Positions 9,901 to 22,240 of a DNA stretch of 64,000 bases are shown here, in pieces; the first letter of the stretch is position 1; every line of letters begins with the position of its first letter. The notes below the pieces were generated by a model. The model was not told the origin of the DNA and searched no databases. It worked only from the letters and a program-made list of their open reading frames with translations. The translations under genes and the position numbers were made by a program. Source of the stretch: Hetaerina americana. Taxonomy: Eukaryota; Arthropoda; Insecta; Odonata; Calopterygidae. The DNA is taken from assembly GCA_022747635.1 (NCBI GenBank), contig JAKTNV010000009.1:508501-572500 (forward strand). Reading direction: 5' to 3'.

Positions 9901-12900
9901 CTTGCTGGCAAACGTTCATGCAGGCAACAATCTTTTTTTCATGTAAAACTGCGCATTCAGCAGTGCGCACACGAATTGGTTTGCGCTGCTGCGAGGGCTG
10001 GCGGAGAAACGGTGAGCATTTGATGCGCCGAGAACGACGCTCCGGCCATTCCACGAGGTCACCTTCCCCCATCCTACATTCAGACTCCTCACGCCGGAAG
10101 CGGTCTTTATGCCACCACAACGAATCATAAATATTGAAAAATTCACAAAGTAGAAATGTCAGCAGGTGTGGCTTAGACGAACTAAGCACTGAGGTTTAAG
10201 AAATCTTAAAAAAAACAAGCATGAAAAAAGACCAAAAACACATTTCTGAAGCCAACTAAATAATATAATGAATATGGCATGAAAAAAAAGCATCGGAAAA
10301 AGTTTCGAAAAATAGATATATTTCAGATATTACTTGAGAACGTCGACACACACATATGCCCTTGCGGATTTTCAAAGACTGCCTTCAAAGGCCCCCTGGT
10401 AGGCGTAAAGGGCCGTTAAGGGTACAACTGTGTTCAAGCTTCATTGACGACGGCAATTAGGGTGGTCCCATGGTGGTGCCCTTTGAGGGAATAGGATTTC
10501 ACTTTTATAAATAATAGGAATAATAGTCTGCTGGTGCCGAGTCGTGACCGTTGGGGAATCCTCGCGATACCTTTCCAGAAGGACTTCGCAAGCAGATACA
10601 CTCTATTCTGCCCTTTTGGTCGTCAGTCCAAAGACCTTCAGGAGGACGAGTTTGGCGCAGATCTTCCGCATCGACAAATTTTCAGTGATGATTGATAATG
10701 CACTGCCATCTGGTATTAATGTCAATACGATGTGCGAATATGCGCACACTTAACTGATAATCTGAATTAAACAATTCACGCACACGTCAAGGAATGGTTT
10801 TTACCGTTACTTTTTATAAAAGCCGTGTTTATCAAATTACTTATGCAAGGGTTTGATAAAAGAATGTTAGTCCATCAGAGAATCTCTAGAAGTTTATATT
10901 TAACAATTTTCTCCAAATAAATTAAATGCTAAAGATTTAAAATCTTCATTTTTGTGAAATTGTTTAAAACATAAAGCTTTGAAAAAGGTTCAAGTTAAGT
11001 CGCGAACTTAACTTGAACCTTTAATAATTAACTGTTAGGCTGGAAAATCTTTGTAAATATGGAAAAACCTGTCGTATTGAATTAACTCATTGAAATCGTA
11101 GGTCTTTTGTAGCGTAAATGCCTTTTCATATGAATGAAGGTTAACCGATTTGGGTGCATCGAAATCCGGCATCTGGACTAGATAGCCATCCGGACTGTAA
11201 GAGATAAAGAGGGAATGGTTTCTTAAGAAGAGTATGAACTACGTCACGATAGAGTAATTAGCTGACGATTGGCACAGATGCTTGACTAACAGATTAATGG
11301 CAACCATTCATCCGATTTTTTCGAAAAGCGATTGCTCCAAGCATGTAGTCCAAACAGTGTAATCTCAACAAAACATTTGGCAAGTTGATGATGGTTTAAT
11401 TAAAATTCTAGTGGAATTTATAAATCACAAGACCAAATTAAACAATTTTTGAATTACCTTATTTAAAATCATACGCACAAGTGTGAGGATTTTTCAACCG
11501 CCAATAGAATACATACTTCTATAAGTTATTAGTTAAAAATCACGAAGATGGCGTAATTCCTCCATTTCTTCCAGCCATTCCAATGAGCCCATAATTTTTC
11601 ATCATGGCTTCTTTTTGGATGGGGCAGATTTCGGCTCCGCATTAAAACTCTCTTGCGCAAGCGTAAGGTTTTAACGGAACTTCTTACCATCAAGTAAACG
11701 CATCTTTCGAAAAGGGAAAAAAAAACACATTACGGAAGTCATCAAACTATGGCAGCGTGCACAAACCAGGTTATATTAACTAAACTCATCCCCTAAAAAT
11801 TCCGTGGACAACCCTTAGAATGTTTCCTATTCTCCATATCGTTCCTCAATGCGAGTATCCATAGAGTGCTCACCTCATTACGCCTTAAAGCCAAATATTT
11901 GATCTGCAGACGGTGACATCAAGGTGATTACGGATGGCGTCGTGAAGTAATTTGATAAGCCAGTTACCTGGAAGTCTTGTTCAATGGCTAATCGAGGATT
12001 TTCGCTGGCGTAAGGGAGTTTGGGAAGTAGGCGGTGTAACACCGGAGGCACCATTTTGATCGAGGGAAAACAAGCAAGTTGCAAGGTGGGGGGAGGGAGG
12101 AACCTTTTCAAGGGTTTCATCCCATTAAACTTCCCCATTAAATTCGCCCCTACGCGACGCAACGGCTGTCTGAGCCGGGAACTCTGCTTTCATCAATCAT
12201 TTCGCTCGGAGCCTTTCTTTTCCCTCTTCACGGCCGCTTCAACGTTCGCGCGCCCCTCTCATCCCCTAAAGGGGGCTTCCCCGCCCCCTTCTGAATAAGC
12301 TATCAAATTAATCCCCTTCGCTCCCTCCGCCCCATTTACAACTAATCTCCAAACTGAATGAGTTTTTAATATCCGGGCGGATGAACCTCTCTCTACACGT
12401 TGACTCCCTCCGGTTCACAGCGCGGCCATTCTGTCACGCGCATCGCACCCCACTGGTCACCGCACCTATTGTTTGCACACGTATTCCCGCTGAAAACTGA
12501 AACTAAACTATGGTTATTTTCGTTTGGTTTCTTTTGGGCGATTGCTGCTCCATCAGTACCGACGATCGATTCCCACCCCCAAGTTGTGTGTTTAATAACC
12601 GTTATATTACGTACTCCAGTCGATCACTTGAGGTGAAGGACGCAAATGAAATTATGTTGTCTTCGGCGGTTGCCATTTGACTACAAATACATTTAAATGC
12701 AACGCAATACAACAAAGCATTTTGCTGGCTCTGCTACAAATTCGGAAGCATGAATTATGTAGCCATCAGTCATTTTTGAAAGTCATCACTACTTTCAATA
12801 CATGTTTACCGAGTAAAATAATTCCTAATACCCACATTTGTATTTTAAGCACCTTTTAAAACATATAAAACAAAGAGAGCAACATTCCATGGAAATGGAA

Positions 12901-13744
12901 AGAGGAAGCACGGCAAAGGAGAGTCCAAGCTTGTAGTAGAAGAGCCGCGAAGTCTCGCGGGCGGCAGAATCCATGAGGGGGTGAGGGGCGAGGGGGTGAT
13001 TGAGGAGCGAGGGGGTGCGGGAGTGTGGCGGAGCGAGTTCCCGAAGAAGGCCGAGGGATGGGGGGGAAGGGCGAATACAGCGGCGAGAGGAAGGAAGTTG
13101 CGAAGGCGAGGCGCACGCACGCAGATTGACGCCCTGGTTAACGACGGGTTCCAACTTGTGCTTTTGGTTGCGGAATATTTACCATCGGTGAAAATGGACT
13201 TGCGGCTAGAATCATGCAGATGATCTGCACAATTACAAGAAGAATGTCAGAGGTAAAAGTTGGCGCTTTTTAAAGCTGAAACGGAATTCGCTCCAATTCC
13301 TGCTGCAATAAACCGAAATACAATCTCCGCGGTGAAGTTTGCACGTGGTCGAGAGGATGTATGGCGGGGATATAGAGAAAAGTTCTGAATATGTGTAAAA
13401 TGCTGATTTGAAATTCGACTCACCCTCCGTAATTAGTTCAGTGGTTCACGAATATCCAGCTTGTGGTTCCTAAACATGGATAAATTCTCGCCATTGAATG
13501 AGCAGTATCCTATCTATTTAAAGAAACGGAAGGATGCAAATTTGTAGAAGAGGGTTTCCTTTTTGCTTCTTCTCATGCACATGGCTCCAGATTTAGCCCT
13601 TCCGCCGGTAGTGGCGCAGTGGTGACCTCTTCAGCGAGGAGGTATCAACTGAAGGAATCAGGGAAGGTGGAAGGTATAAAGGCGGGGCGAATCAATGAGC
13701 AGCAAATTGTAATTTCCACGTTATGGGATAGATTTTCATTTAAT
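6946..13744. other. Unique AT-rich region, no gene recognised
   Basis: I see no recognisable coding region, RNA gene or intact transposon. Open frames here are under 125 codons and show no familiar motifs. More GC- and CpG-rich patches lie at about 8640-8960, 9170-9310, 12030-12300 and 12940-13150; they could be exon- or promoter-associated, but nothing shows this. The only clear structure is the perfect hairpin at 10984-11022. Confidence 0.6.
10984..11022. repeat. Perfect 17-bp inverted repeat (hairpin)
   Basis: The left arm AAAGGTTCAAGTTAAGT (10984-11000) is the exact reverse complement of the right arm (11006-11022), with a CGCGA spacer. It lies in AT-rich unique sequence with no gene nearby. 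It could be a terminator-like or small mobile-element relic; no function is claimed. Confidence 0.85.
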
Positions 13745-13965
13745 TTGTATGTGGACGTGTATGTTGGTTGATTGTATATGTATTAGCATGCGTGTGGGTT
13801 GAGAGGGTTTACGCATGAATCTGTACGCCTCTTGTGGGTGTAATTTTGCATAAGTTTGTTGGTTTTGCACGTGGTTTCATTCTCTTTTACGTGTGGTGAC
13901 CTCACACTCCCCGCCACTCGCCCTTGCGGCGGCTTCCGGCGTATTATTGTAGATGTGCGTGTAGG
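13745..13965 (+). repeat. Old L2/CR1-like element 3' end
   Basis: A degenerate 3' UTR with the family pattern: GCATG-rich spacer, GGTGACCTCACA, the hairpin CCCCGCCACTCGCCC...CTTCCGG, and a single TAGATG near 13953. Substitutions inside the hairpin show that it is older than the A and B copies. Confidence 0.75.
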
Positions 13966-14079
13966 AATGTTCCATGAATGGCGTTCAATGGCCCCCTTTT
14001 CACGCTGTTTTTGGTGGAGATTAGTGTGCCAAGAGCATAAGGACATCGAGGGAATACATGCAGGATGGCTGGTGCCCTG

Positions 14080-14126
14080 CCACCCCCTGCCACACGTCCT
14101 TGCGGGGTATTGCGTTGTTGCAGATG
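14080..14126 (+). repeat. Very short decayed element 3' end
   Basis: A second plus-strand hairpin remnant lies 120 bp downstream of the previous one. It reads ACCCCCTGCCACACGTCC, then CTTGCGGGGTATTG, and lacks the GCGGCGG stretch of the inner stem. Confidence 0.6.
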
Positions 14127-16137
14127 AAATTGTCTTTCTTCTGGAGAGGGTTCCGTTTGGAGATGGCTTGCCCTTGGGTGGCGATTCGGATGACCCATGT
14201 TCAGAGTTTCCTGTAAATGCTAAATTCTAAGTTGGAGTTGTGTTGATTTCCGGTTACTCCTTAGAAATTTAAGCCGCAGTTTCTTTTATTCCGTGGTGAC
14301 ATTTTAGCGAAATGGGTGGAATTCAAAAGTGAGAATTCCTTTGTGTTCCACACCATATACAGAAATCGGCGTCCACATGGCGGTACAGGAAAATAATATT
14401 TTGGAAAACGGATATATTTTAATGGACAATTTTTGTACAAAGAACTCCAATAATAGATAGGAGAGGGAGTCCCATAGAAAGCCAAAAGGGTTGCGCACAC
14501 ACAGCATGCTTCAAACATTGAAAGTACCTTTGGAGACCTCCAATTGTGTTTTAACATTAAAAAAATCGTCGGATAGCTATTTTACTTACTTGCTGAATTC
14601 TGCATTTTACCAATCCCCATATGCATGTTATGACTTTGACTTCCATAATTCAAACTTATAATAGAAATATAATTCAGAACATTGGCTAGCTACATAGATT
14701 TTTACGTCAAATTAATAGCTATCATTATGAGTGGAGATTATTTTTTTGGAAACAGCAAGGGCGTGTGGCGGGGGGTGTTATGTCACCAGCCTTGCATGCA
14801 CGATCGCAATCAGGTCATTTTCACATACATATTATGCACTCGATAAATTTTAATCACACGAAAATAATTACTCGATTGCTACAATATTCAATAACAGTAT
14901 ACGAATATTTAAATGATGCAGTAGAACTGTTAAAAACATGGGTCTATTAAATAAAAATAATTTCATGCAGGAAGAAGCATGCAGGATATCGACAAATATA
15001 TACACTACAAATTCCAATTATATCTTACCTAGGCGATAGCCGTCATATCTATTTTAATCTCTAATGATTTTAGGAAAAAACGACAATTTAAGTCCATCCC
15101 TTATACAATAAATCTCCCTGATTTTACGTTGGTGATCTGATCTACCATATTAAGTAATTGGGGGCCTGTAATATGCCCTTAACATCCTCAGATAAGTATC
15201 CTGCCTCAAATTCACGGGGTAAAAGTCACCTCTATTTAAGCCTATTGTCAACTAGTGGCTCCCATCCCCAATTCTTCCAATAGTGTCGTGACACTACACT
15301 TGCAGCATACTCTAAGTGGGTTTATATAACGTGAAATAGCAAAGCTCCTCGACCTTTTCATTAAAATTCCCTGTTATTCTTTTCATGAATGCACTGCTTC
15401 AGTGCTACGCTTTAACTAAAATAACACGGAATATATTTCCTGAGTCCATAATTATTTGTATCATTCGTTCATTCTCCGTATATTAGTTAGTAATCATTAG
15501 TCTTCCTCCCCATATTGTTGCTGACAAGTCTCAGCACTTCCACCTTGGCCTCGTCTGAAACGAGGCCTTTATCCCCACTACAGTCCTCATGGACGGCTGC
15601 TATTCCTATTTCATAAATTCTACGAATGAGACCAAATTTTCTGATATGAACTGACATCTCTGTGTAACACCCTACTTTTTCCATGGGTAACTACTTTCAC
15701 TGCGGTGTTTAAACGAGATTTTAGTTTCGATCACCCTATTTCTCCAGCAAAACTAGTTCTCTCGCAGTCTTTTGAGCATCTAACGCCTGGCCTCACTCCT
15801 CCCTCTCCCTTCACCCAATTCCCATTCCCCATCACTGTCGGGTGGTTCCCTCCAGGTGTGCTATTGGTCAGCGTCTCATCCAACCAGTGACAGTATCACC
15901 GATTGCTGACTTCTTCCTATGAATGGTTCCCGAACACATTGACCCCCGCGTGATTGACCGGGTCTGCTGTTATTGCGACTTCCCCGTCATCAGCATCGCC
16001 ACAACATTTCGAGTCCCCGTTCACTCGTCTGCAATGAGTGCGCTGTGCAGCAAATGAACGACCTACGAGTTCCCGTAGTCCTAATCCACGATGAGGATAG
16101 TCTTTCCAAACATAAATTAATCACCAGAACTTAAAAG
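14127..16137. other. Non-coding stretch with one element stub
   Basis: No gene recognised. A minus-strand hairpin stub (AGCAAGGGCGTGTGGCGGGG) lies at about 14756-14800, followed by a GTTATGTCACC remnant. A minus-strand 65-codon frame at 15487-15684 has no recognised motif; it contains a small perfect inverted repeat (GGCCTCGT/ACGAGGCC, 15547-15567). Confidence 0.5.
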
Positions 16138-16230
16138 CTGTGGCGGCGGGGTAGCGTCCTCGTCCGATATTCCAAGGGTCGCGGGATCGATTCCCGCCAG
16201 GGTGGGTTTTTCTCCCCCTAGTAATTGGGT
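16138..16230 (+). repeat. tRNA-derived SINE head
   Basis: This tRNA-like segment has an A-box-like GGCGGGGTAGCG and a strong T-arm/B-box (GCGGGATCGATTCCCGC near 16187). The acceptor ends do not pair, so it is not a working tRNA gene. Such Pol III promoter modules head tRNA-derived SINEs; the downstream body is not defined because no second copy is in the window. Confidence 0.6.
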
Positions 16231-17600
16231 GTTTGTAATCGTCTCCATTGTTTTCACTGCTAATAATCTGATTGTAAAGGCCAAAAAGTGCTCTTTTCGG
16301 ACAAAGGCTAGATAAATGAATAAACTGAGGCGCATGGACATCTTTCGCAATTCCTTTTAAATACTTGGAATGCACATCATACAACGGGGTACACACGATC
16401 AAGCGCCGACATTTCTAAGTAAAAGGGTCGGGATTTACAGCGCCGAGGACTGATGAGGAGTGGTTCTCATCGAAACTTGTCCGGCTTCCAGTAGCACGAG
16501 GGCGACGGGGTCCCTTAGCATTCGTGATTTCATTGAGGACCCCTCTTTCCAAGTTCCAGAGGTACATCCAGTGGGCCCTCCGCCTCGGGAGATCGCGCGG
16601 TGCGCCGGAGTGCCGAACACGTCCCCAAAATTACGCGCGGCCATTGGAACACGCCGATCGCCATCCATGTCATCGGCACGGCGGATCCGCGTGGCACCGA
16701 GACGGAGTTCGAGTGCGTAGACACACGGCGGAACTCTTTTGTTTTTTCAGGGGGCGAAGTATAGTAAATTCTGTTCTTTTCCAATACGCACCGACTAAGT
16801 GAGTGCGATGCGACGCACTTCCGGTTATCCCTCGTTCCATGCTAGCGGTCCAGGAAGTATTTGCATCCGCCCTCCGCCTCAGCGCCCTCAAAGTACCTTT
16901 CCTGTGTACCCCGGGGTACATGGGAGCTGCAGGAGGCGAGGATGGTGATTCGGCGGCAAAGGGGGCCTACAAGGATACTGGCCTGGAATCTTCGGTGGCA
17001 CCTCCTCCTTAGGATTCCACAGTGGCGCCAGAGGACATATATATGCATCCCGAGACGGCCCTTGGCGGATGGTTCTCGGGAAGCGCACCTTCGGCTTCAG
17101 CGCGGTCAACTCCGGCCAGGAGCACGCGGAGGGAGGGCGTCGCCAACGGGCGATCCGAAATAGGGCGGCCCAGTGCTCACTCTTCGCCAAAGAGAAGATT
17201 CCGCCTCCCTCCGAAGGACGCGACTTCCCTCGGACCGTCCTCTCAACATATGTGCACGGAATGCGAGGAATATCGGGACGCGTGCGGTCGGATCAACAAC
17301 GAGGGAGACCTGGTTTCTACGCCAGACGATAACGCAGACGTCCAGGACACATGGAGTGATTGCATTTTTAAAGGAATCTGGTCTTCTACAACTCTCGTCA
17401 CATTAAAATGATACATTACACAAATCACCAATTGGCTTTTACTTTTTTTAAATATTTATGATACACTTTATCGCTTCTATTTCAAACCTTCCTTATAAAA
17501 AACGTATGGCGGTGAGAGGTACTAAATGGCCTAGGCAATCGGCCCACGCCCAAAAATTAATTTCTACTACCAAGAGGACGGACGACCTGTAGAACGGCGA
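16231..17600. other. GC-rich segment with overlapping open frames, unrecognised
   Basis: From about 16440 to 17420 the sequence is GC-rich, with several overlapping frames of 60-129 codons on both strands, the longest at 17022-17411 (+). None shows a motif I recognise, and open frames are expected by chance at this GC content. A perfect 16-bp palindrome, TGTACCCCGGGGTACA, lies at 16905-16920. It may be a decayed mobile element or exon-bearing sequence; it is left uncalled. Confidence 0.35.
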
Positions 17601-17701
17601 GCAAAGACGTTTGCAACCAAGCGGAGGAGGAAGAGTGGCGAAGTGGCAGTCAATCTGCGAATGGAAACTATGCAAACTGAATCCATCGGACTATTATACT
17701 T

Positions 17702-18746
17702 ATCAAAGCCTCTTTCGTTTGAAATTAAATTTAAAATACTTCGCCTTTCCACATAAACCACTTTTATTACGACTTAGGTTTCGTTATGGTGTAACATCAT
17801 CAGGTAAAAATACAAGTCAAACACAGTATATATAGTTCTGGACGGAGTGGAAGAGGAGAGAGGGAGGAAAGCAAGGATTGGTTGAGGTAGGAAGAGGGGG
17901 AGGAATCGTAACATTGAAAAATTAGCAGGCTGGGAGAGGGAATCAATACATTGTTGAAAATATAAAATAACAGAAATATACATTGTTGAAAAATACATTG
18001 TTGAGAGAGAGAAAAAAAATTTATACAAATATTGTTGAAAAAAAAATTAAAATAAATTTTCTTGGCGTCGATTAGTTGGCAGCGGAGTGGGGGAATGGGT
18101 ATTGCGAACGTCACTGGGTAATTTGGTGATTAAGTAGCGGGCTGGGAGGAGGAGTTACTAGATTGTCGAAAAGGCTTTGCTTGGTGTTAGTTTAGTTGGC
18201 AGATGGGCGAGGAAAATACAATAACGGGGAACGCGAAGGGTAAAGAAATTCGTTGGTCAAAACATCTCCTCTGTAATCCATGTGCAGAAGTATTTGTAAT
18301 TGCTCCAGCGCATCGAGGCGGTGACCTCTCTTCTCAAAGTGCAGGATTTCGGGGAGGACATCTCTGCTGTGACCACAATCTCTCAGGTGTTTGGCGAAGA
18401 GTGAAGTGGGGATGTTTTTTCTAAAGCATGCTCGGAGCTCCTTCACTCTCGCCTCAAATCTCCTTCCCGCCTGGCCTATGTATGTATCCGGTTGCACTCT
18501 TCTCAGAGGAGTTTGTACGCCCCATTCTTGTGTATGGCTTTAACTTGGTCCTTCGTGTGGCATAAGAGATTGATTAATTTTGTTTTATTGTAGAAGGCCG
18601 GTCTCACCTTTTCTTTTTGGAGGATTCTTATGTGGATTCTAAGGATTCTTATGTGGAAAGGCGAAGTATTTTAAATTTAATTTCAATATGAAGAATTTCC
18701 ACCAAGTGACGCCAGAAACTGTTTCATTCATCAAAGCCTCTTTCGT
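17702..18746 (-). mobile_element. Penelope-like element remnant
   Basis: A fragment of about 1 kb carrying a GIY-YIG endonuclease end on the minus strand (18192-18497). Its edges hold a 36-bp exact inverted repeat (17721-17756 versus 18649-18684) and a 17-bp direct repeat (17702-17718 and 18730-18746). Complex direct and inverted terminal repeats of this kind are typical of Penelope-like elements. The RT domain is missing, so the copy is dead. Confidence 0.7.
18192..18497 (-). pseudogene. Penelope-like GIY-YIG endonuclease C-terminus
   Basis: The 101-residue frame contains TYIGQAGRRFEARVKE, matching the GIY-YIG core with its conserved arginine, then SLFAKHLRDCGHS and EKRGHRLDALEQLQI, which correspond to the downstream helix and glutamate region of Penelope endonucleases. 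Codons just upstream continue the linker of this family (an HKNGAY-like segment) but with frame disruptions. The catalytic RT is absent. Confidence 0.72.
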
Positions 18747-18800
18747 ATTAAAAGATGCAACCTTTTATTTCCTCTTTTTTCATAAAATAGTAGATAAATT

Positions 18801-19015
18801 ACATCTGCAGAGTATCCCGCAAGTCGCCGCAAGGGCGTGTGGCGGGGGGTGTTAGGTAACCACCTGTAAAATATAAGAAAACCAAAATGCAAAACCAACA
18901 AATTCATGCCAATCCACACAAAGTCGAATATATTCGTGCAAAAACCTTTACAACTTACACGCATGTAAATCCATATACTGCCAACTAGCATACGCATCCA
19001 CACCTACATCGATAT
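18801..19015 (-). repeat. Diverged A-like element 3' end
   Basis: The hairpin (about 18815-18848) and GTTAGGTAACCACC are followed by a 3' UTR that matches the copy at 32790-33000 better than A or B (shared ATGCAAAACCAACAAAT and ACTTACACGCATG). It therefore belongs to an older A-related subfamily. Only the 3' UTR is present. Confidence 0.7.
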
Positions 19016-21750
19016 AACTTATGTCTATAATATTTTTAGTGTGACTTTGGTTTCTTAATATTGTGATTTCTGATTATCCGGGGAAGTATTGACATACCTG
19101 CCGCGGAAATGGAATTTAAAAAGTATTTCAAGGATGCAGTGAGTGCATAAAAAGTATTTCGTAGCTCCTGGTGCAGTAGAGCGGAGATATGTCATATATT
19201 TTTGTGGAGCTACGTCACTCTCCGTAGGATGTATTGGTTTTCAATTTTCCATTTCGGTAAAACGCTGCCAGAATTCCCAAGTTGAGTTTTCGATAAAGTT
19301 CTCCTCTGACAGCATCGCGACTCTTTGAGAGCTCTGGTTCGGAGAGGATTGAGAGCGAAGCACGAACTCCTTCCTTCTCCGTTAAGTACGCGCGCAGTAG
19401 TTCCGAGAGTATTCCACCCAGGAGGCATTGACACGGGGGCGTGTGACTTGGGCTCCCGAGACACGAGGTTTCTACGCCAGGTTTCACATTTGTCGTGTCA
19501 AGTGTGAGCCGCTGAAAATATTATACTATACGCTAAGAATGGTGCCTCGCACGCTCCGAAAACGGAGCAAAGAGGCAACAGTCCTCAACATCTTTTCCAC
19601 ATTAATAAATTTGATGTAACTATACGCAACGTCAATAAAAAGCACATTCGAAAAAGAAAAATTAGTAAAAAATTATTCCTGTTTTTCATGAACTACATGC
19701 ATATTTATTGTTCTGTCTCGCATTGTTTAATGCCAATTACGAGTACGTTTCTCATAGACTCCCGAGTCTTCATTCAATGTCTCGATGACACTTGATAAGC
19801 AGCGTAAGGGCAGGGAACCCGCACGCACGCACATAGCGGCCCTTCGCCTTTCTCTTAAATGGACGTCCGCCCAAATTCTCTTCCCCTTCCACATCATGCG
19901 CTCTCTTCACTGACGCCCTCACTCCACGCGCATCTGCATCACGTCCAGCACTGTCTCATTTATGTTCTTCCATTTCTAAAACCATTCACACGCTTTCAGA
20001 TTTGTCTTTATCCCAACACGGTCACCGCCATACATTGAAAGCACTCCATTCATTCCGCACTGCGCATGCGAGAATTTCTATTTCATTCCATTTACGGGAT
20101 TCTGAAATAACGTCCTGTAATTAGATCTGTATTAATTGAACGAAGCTTCCTTTGGCGGGCCGTGCTTTTGATTCAGCACAATGACATCCCATCGCATGTA
20201 AATATGAAATTACAGGAAATTTCATTTGGCCGTAAATAAAAATTATAATTTATGTAGACGAAAACAGTTACAGTAATTACGGCCCAATAACATTTGAATT
20301 TCCCTGAGCGCACTCAAGTGTGAAGTGCCAGTGAAATTACATTTGAAAATATCAACAAATAACTTTCCCACACTAAAAGGTCAGTGACAATATTTAATTA
20401 AATGATGTTTTACAGTTTGTACTGTGGACCATTTTAATTAGTGCAATTCTATAGACTTGCATTCGTCTGAAATAGAGAATTGTAGATCTCGAGATGTTTA
20501 TCAGGAGAGTTGTCTCTATGAAGAGTTTTCAATTATTTATTCATGATCGAAAGACCAGCTTTGATTCCATGCATTAGCGTATAATCAACAACTCATCAGG
20601 ATAAAAGTAAAATGATTCTGATTTAAAACGGGGATTTTCTGGTAATTGAAGGCTTGTACTGCATAGACACTTTAGACGAGGAAAAGAGGAAGTTAATACG
20701 TAATCCGCTGTGCGATATATCAGCGGCATCTATAGTAAAAAAACTTATCACCTTGATCTACTCGCGGTCTGGGAAGTAGCCATTTAATCAACGTAGGCCA
20801 AATTGAAACGAGACAGGAAAAATAACGACGGTGGTAAAACTAAGGTATAATTAAGTTCCCTTTCGTACATGCATATCCCATTTTACTGATCCAGCATTGG
20901 AATAACCCCGTAAAAAAACGGAATATTGCTAATTTTACAAAGGGTAAAACGGCACAGCCTTGCTTGAAAATGAATACTCAAAGGTTTCCACGAGGAGACA
21001 AGAGTTTAAGTTTACGCCGTCGTTTTCGACGTAAAATAAAAAAAATAGGGAAGGTTGAATACAGGTAAAAAATGACGCGCGAATAATGCATAAAAGACGG
21101 AGATAATGAAAGGATTAGAGAGGTCGTAGGGGGTTGGATGAGGGTGAGTGGCAGAGGGTGAGACGGCGGCTGAATAACGAGAGAGGGATGATAGGCCTAG
21201 AGAGGGGAGGGAGTGGGCAGGTGGGCAGGAAACAATAAAAGAGGGCAAATGTGAATGATAGAGGTGCTTCAAGTGTCCCCGTCATAAGAAACAACCCGCT
21301 GTGGTGCTGCCCTTTTGCAGACAGCATCACCAGCGCCTCCGGGGCGGAGGAAAACAGTATGTCGGTAGAGGCAAGGAGGAAAAGGGAAGAGGTCGCAGCA
21401 AGGGTTGTCGGACGGGACGATTTGCAAGAGCGAGGAAAGATTGTCAGGGTTTGGGTCGCACGAAAGGGATGCATTCATCAGAAACCCCTTGTTTATGCGT
21501 CGTTAAGCAGAAAGCTAACCTGCATCGCCATATTTTAGAACTGTAATAATCGCACAGTTTGAGAATTCTGACTGTACAAGGTGAAATAAAAACAAAAGCA
21601 ATTAAACGTGAATTAAATAGGAATTTTTCAAATAATAGTAGTGGATCGGGCACAAAAAAGCAACGAGTGCACTTTAGACGTAATTATTTGTATTTATAGC
21701 AAAAACAGCATACATTCCAAGCCGATTGAAAGACTAGCTCAATCAACGTA
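19016..21750. other. Unique region, no gene recognised
   Basis: AT-rich sequence without recognisable coding motifs. Short GC-richer patches at 19310-19500 and 21100-21460 carry chance open frames. The 21100-21270 patch is strongly purine-rich on the plus strand. Confidence 0.5.
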
Positions 21751-21754
21751 CAAA

Positions 21755-21840
21755 ACTTAATGGGGACTCGAACCCGCGGTCGCATGCGTATGAGTTGAGA
21801 GCGCTTCCCACAGGTCTTTCCATCAAACTGATGAATTAAT
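21755..21840 (-). repeat. tRNA-like segment (SINE head or tRNA pseudogene)
   Basis: The reverse complement contains GCGCTCTCAACTCATACGCATG, followed by CGCGGGTTCGAGTCCC, a clear anticodon-arm/T-arm arrangement with a canonical B-box. The D-arm is irregular and no pairing acceptor stem is visible, so a functional tRNA is unlikely. Confidence 0.5.
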
Positions 21841-22154
21841 TTCGATGCGTATGCGAGACACATTGCGGGTCAATGCCCCACATTGGGAGAACGACGCCCA
21901 CATGGACGCGGCGAGAAGAAATCGCGATTTTAATGGCGAAATAAACACACATGAGACTATTCTCATTCTCAAATTCAGCTGACAATCGTCTCTGTTAAAT
22001 TGTCCACCTCAGGGTTCTCTTAAGATACACTGGCAAATTACTGGAGTATTATGTTAACGACCATTGATATTCAAAGAACGGAAGATTCCGCGACAGTAAA
22101 ATAACGGACTCATCTGCGAATACGCATTAAAATGATGAATTTTTAAAGTGTAAT

Positions 22155-22240
22155 TATACGCCTTGTCCGGGTTTCGAACCCGGATCGCTCGATGTCCCGC
22201 CGAGTGCTCCAGCCAGTTAAGCTATCGAGGTAGCTTGACT
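22155..22240 (-). repeat. tRNA-like SINE head
   Basis: The reverse complement has an A-box (TAGCTTAACTGGCTGGAGC), a five-pair anticodon stem whose loop lacks the usual T33, and a perfect T-arm CCGGGTTCGAAACCCGG. The acceptor ends do not pair. It is best read as a Pol III-promoter SINE head rather than a working tRNA gene. Confidence 0.55.

Noticed and set aside
10544..10753. Short plus-strand frame of 69 codons in the unique region
   Set aside because: No motif, no neighbours and a length expected by chance.
22155..22240. A functional tRNA gene
   Set aside because: The T-arm is perfect and the A-box is good, but the acceptor stem does not pair and T33 is missing; the same applies at 16138 and 21755.
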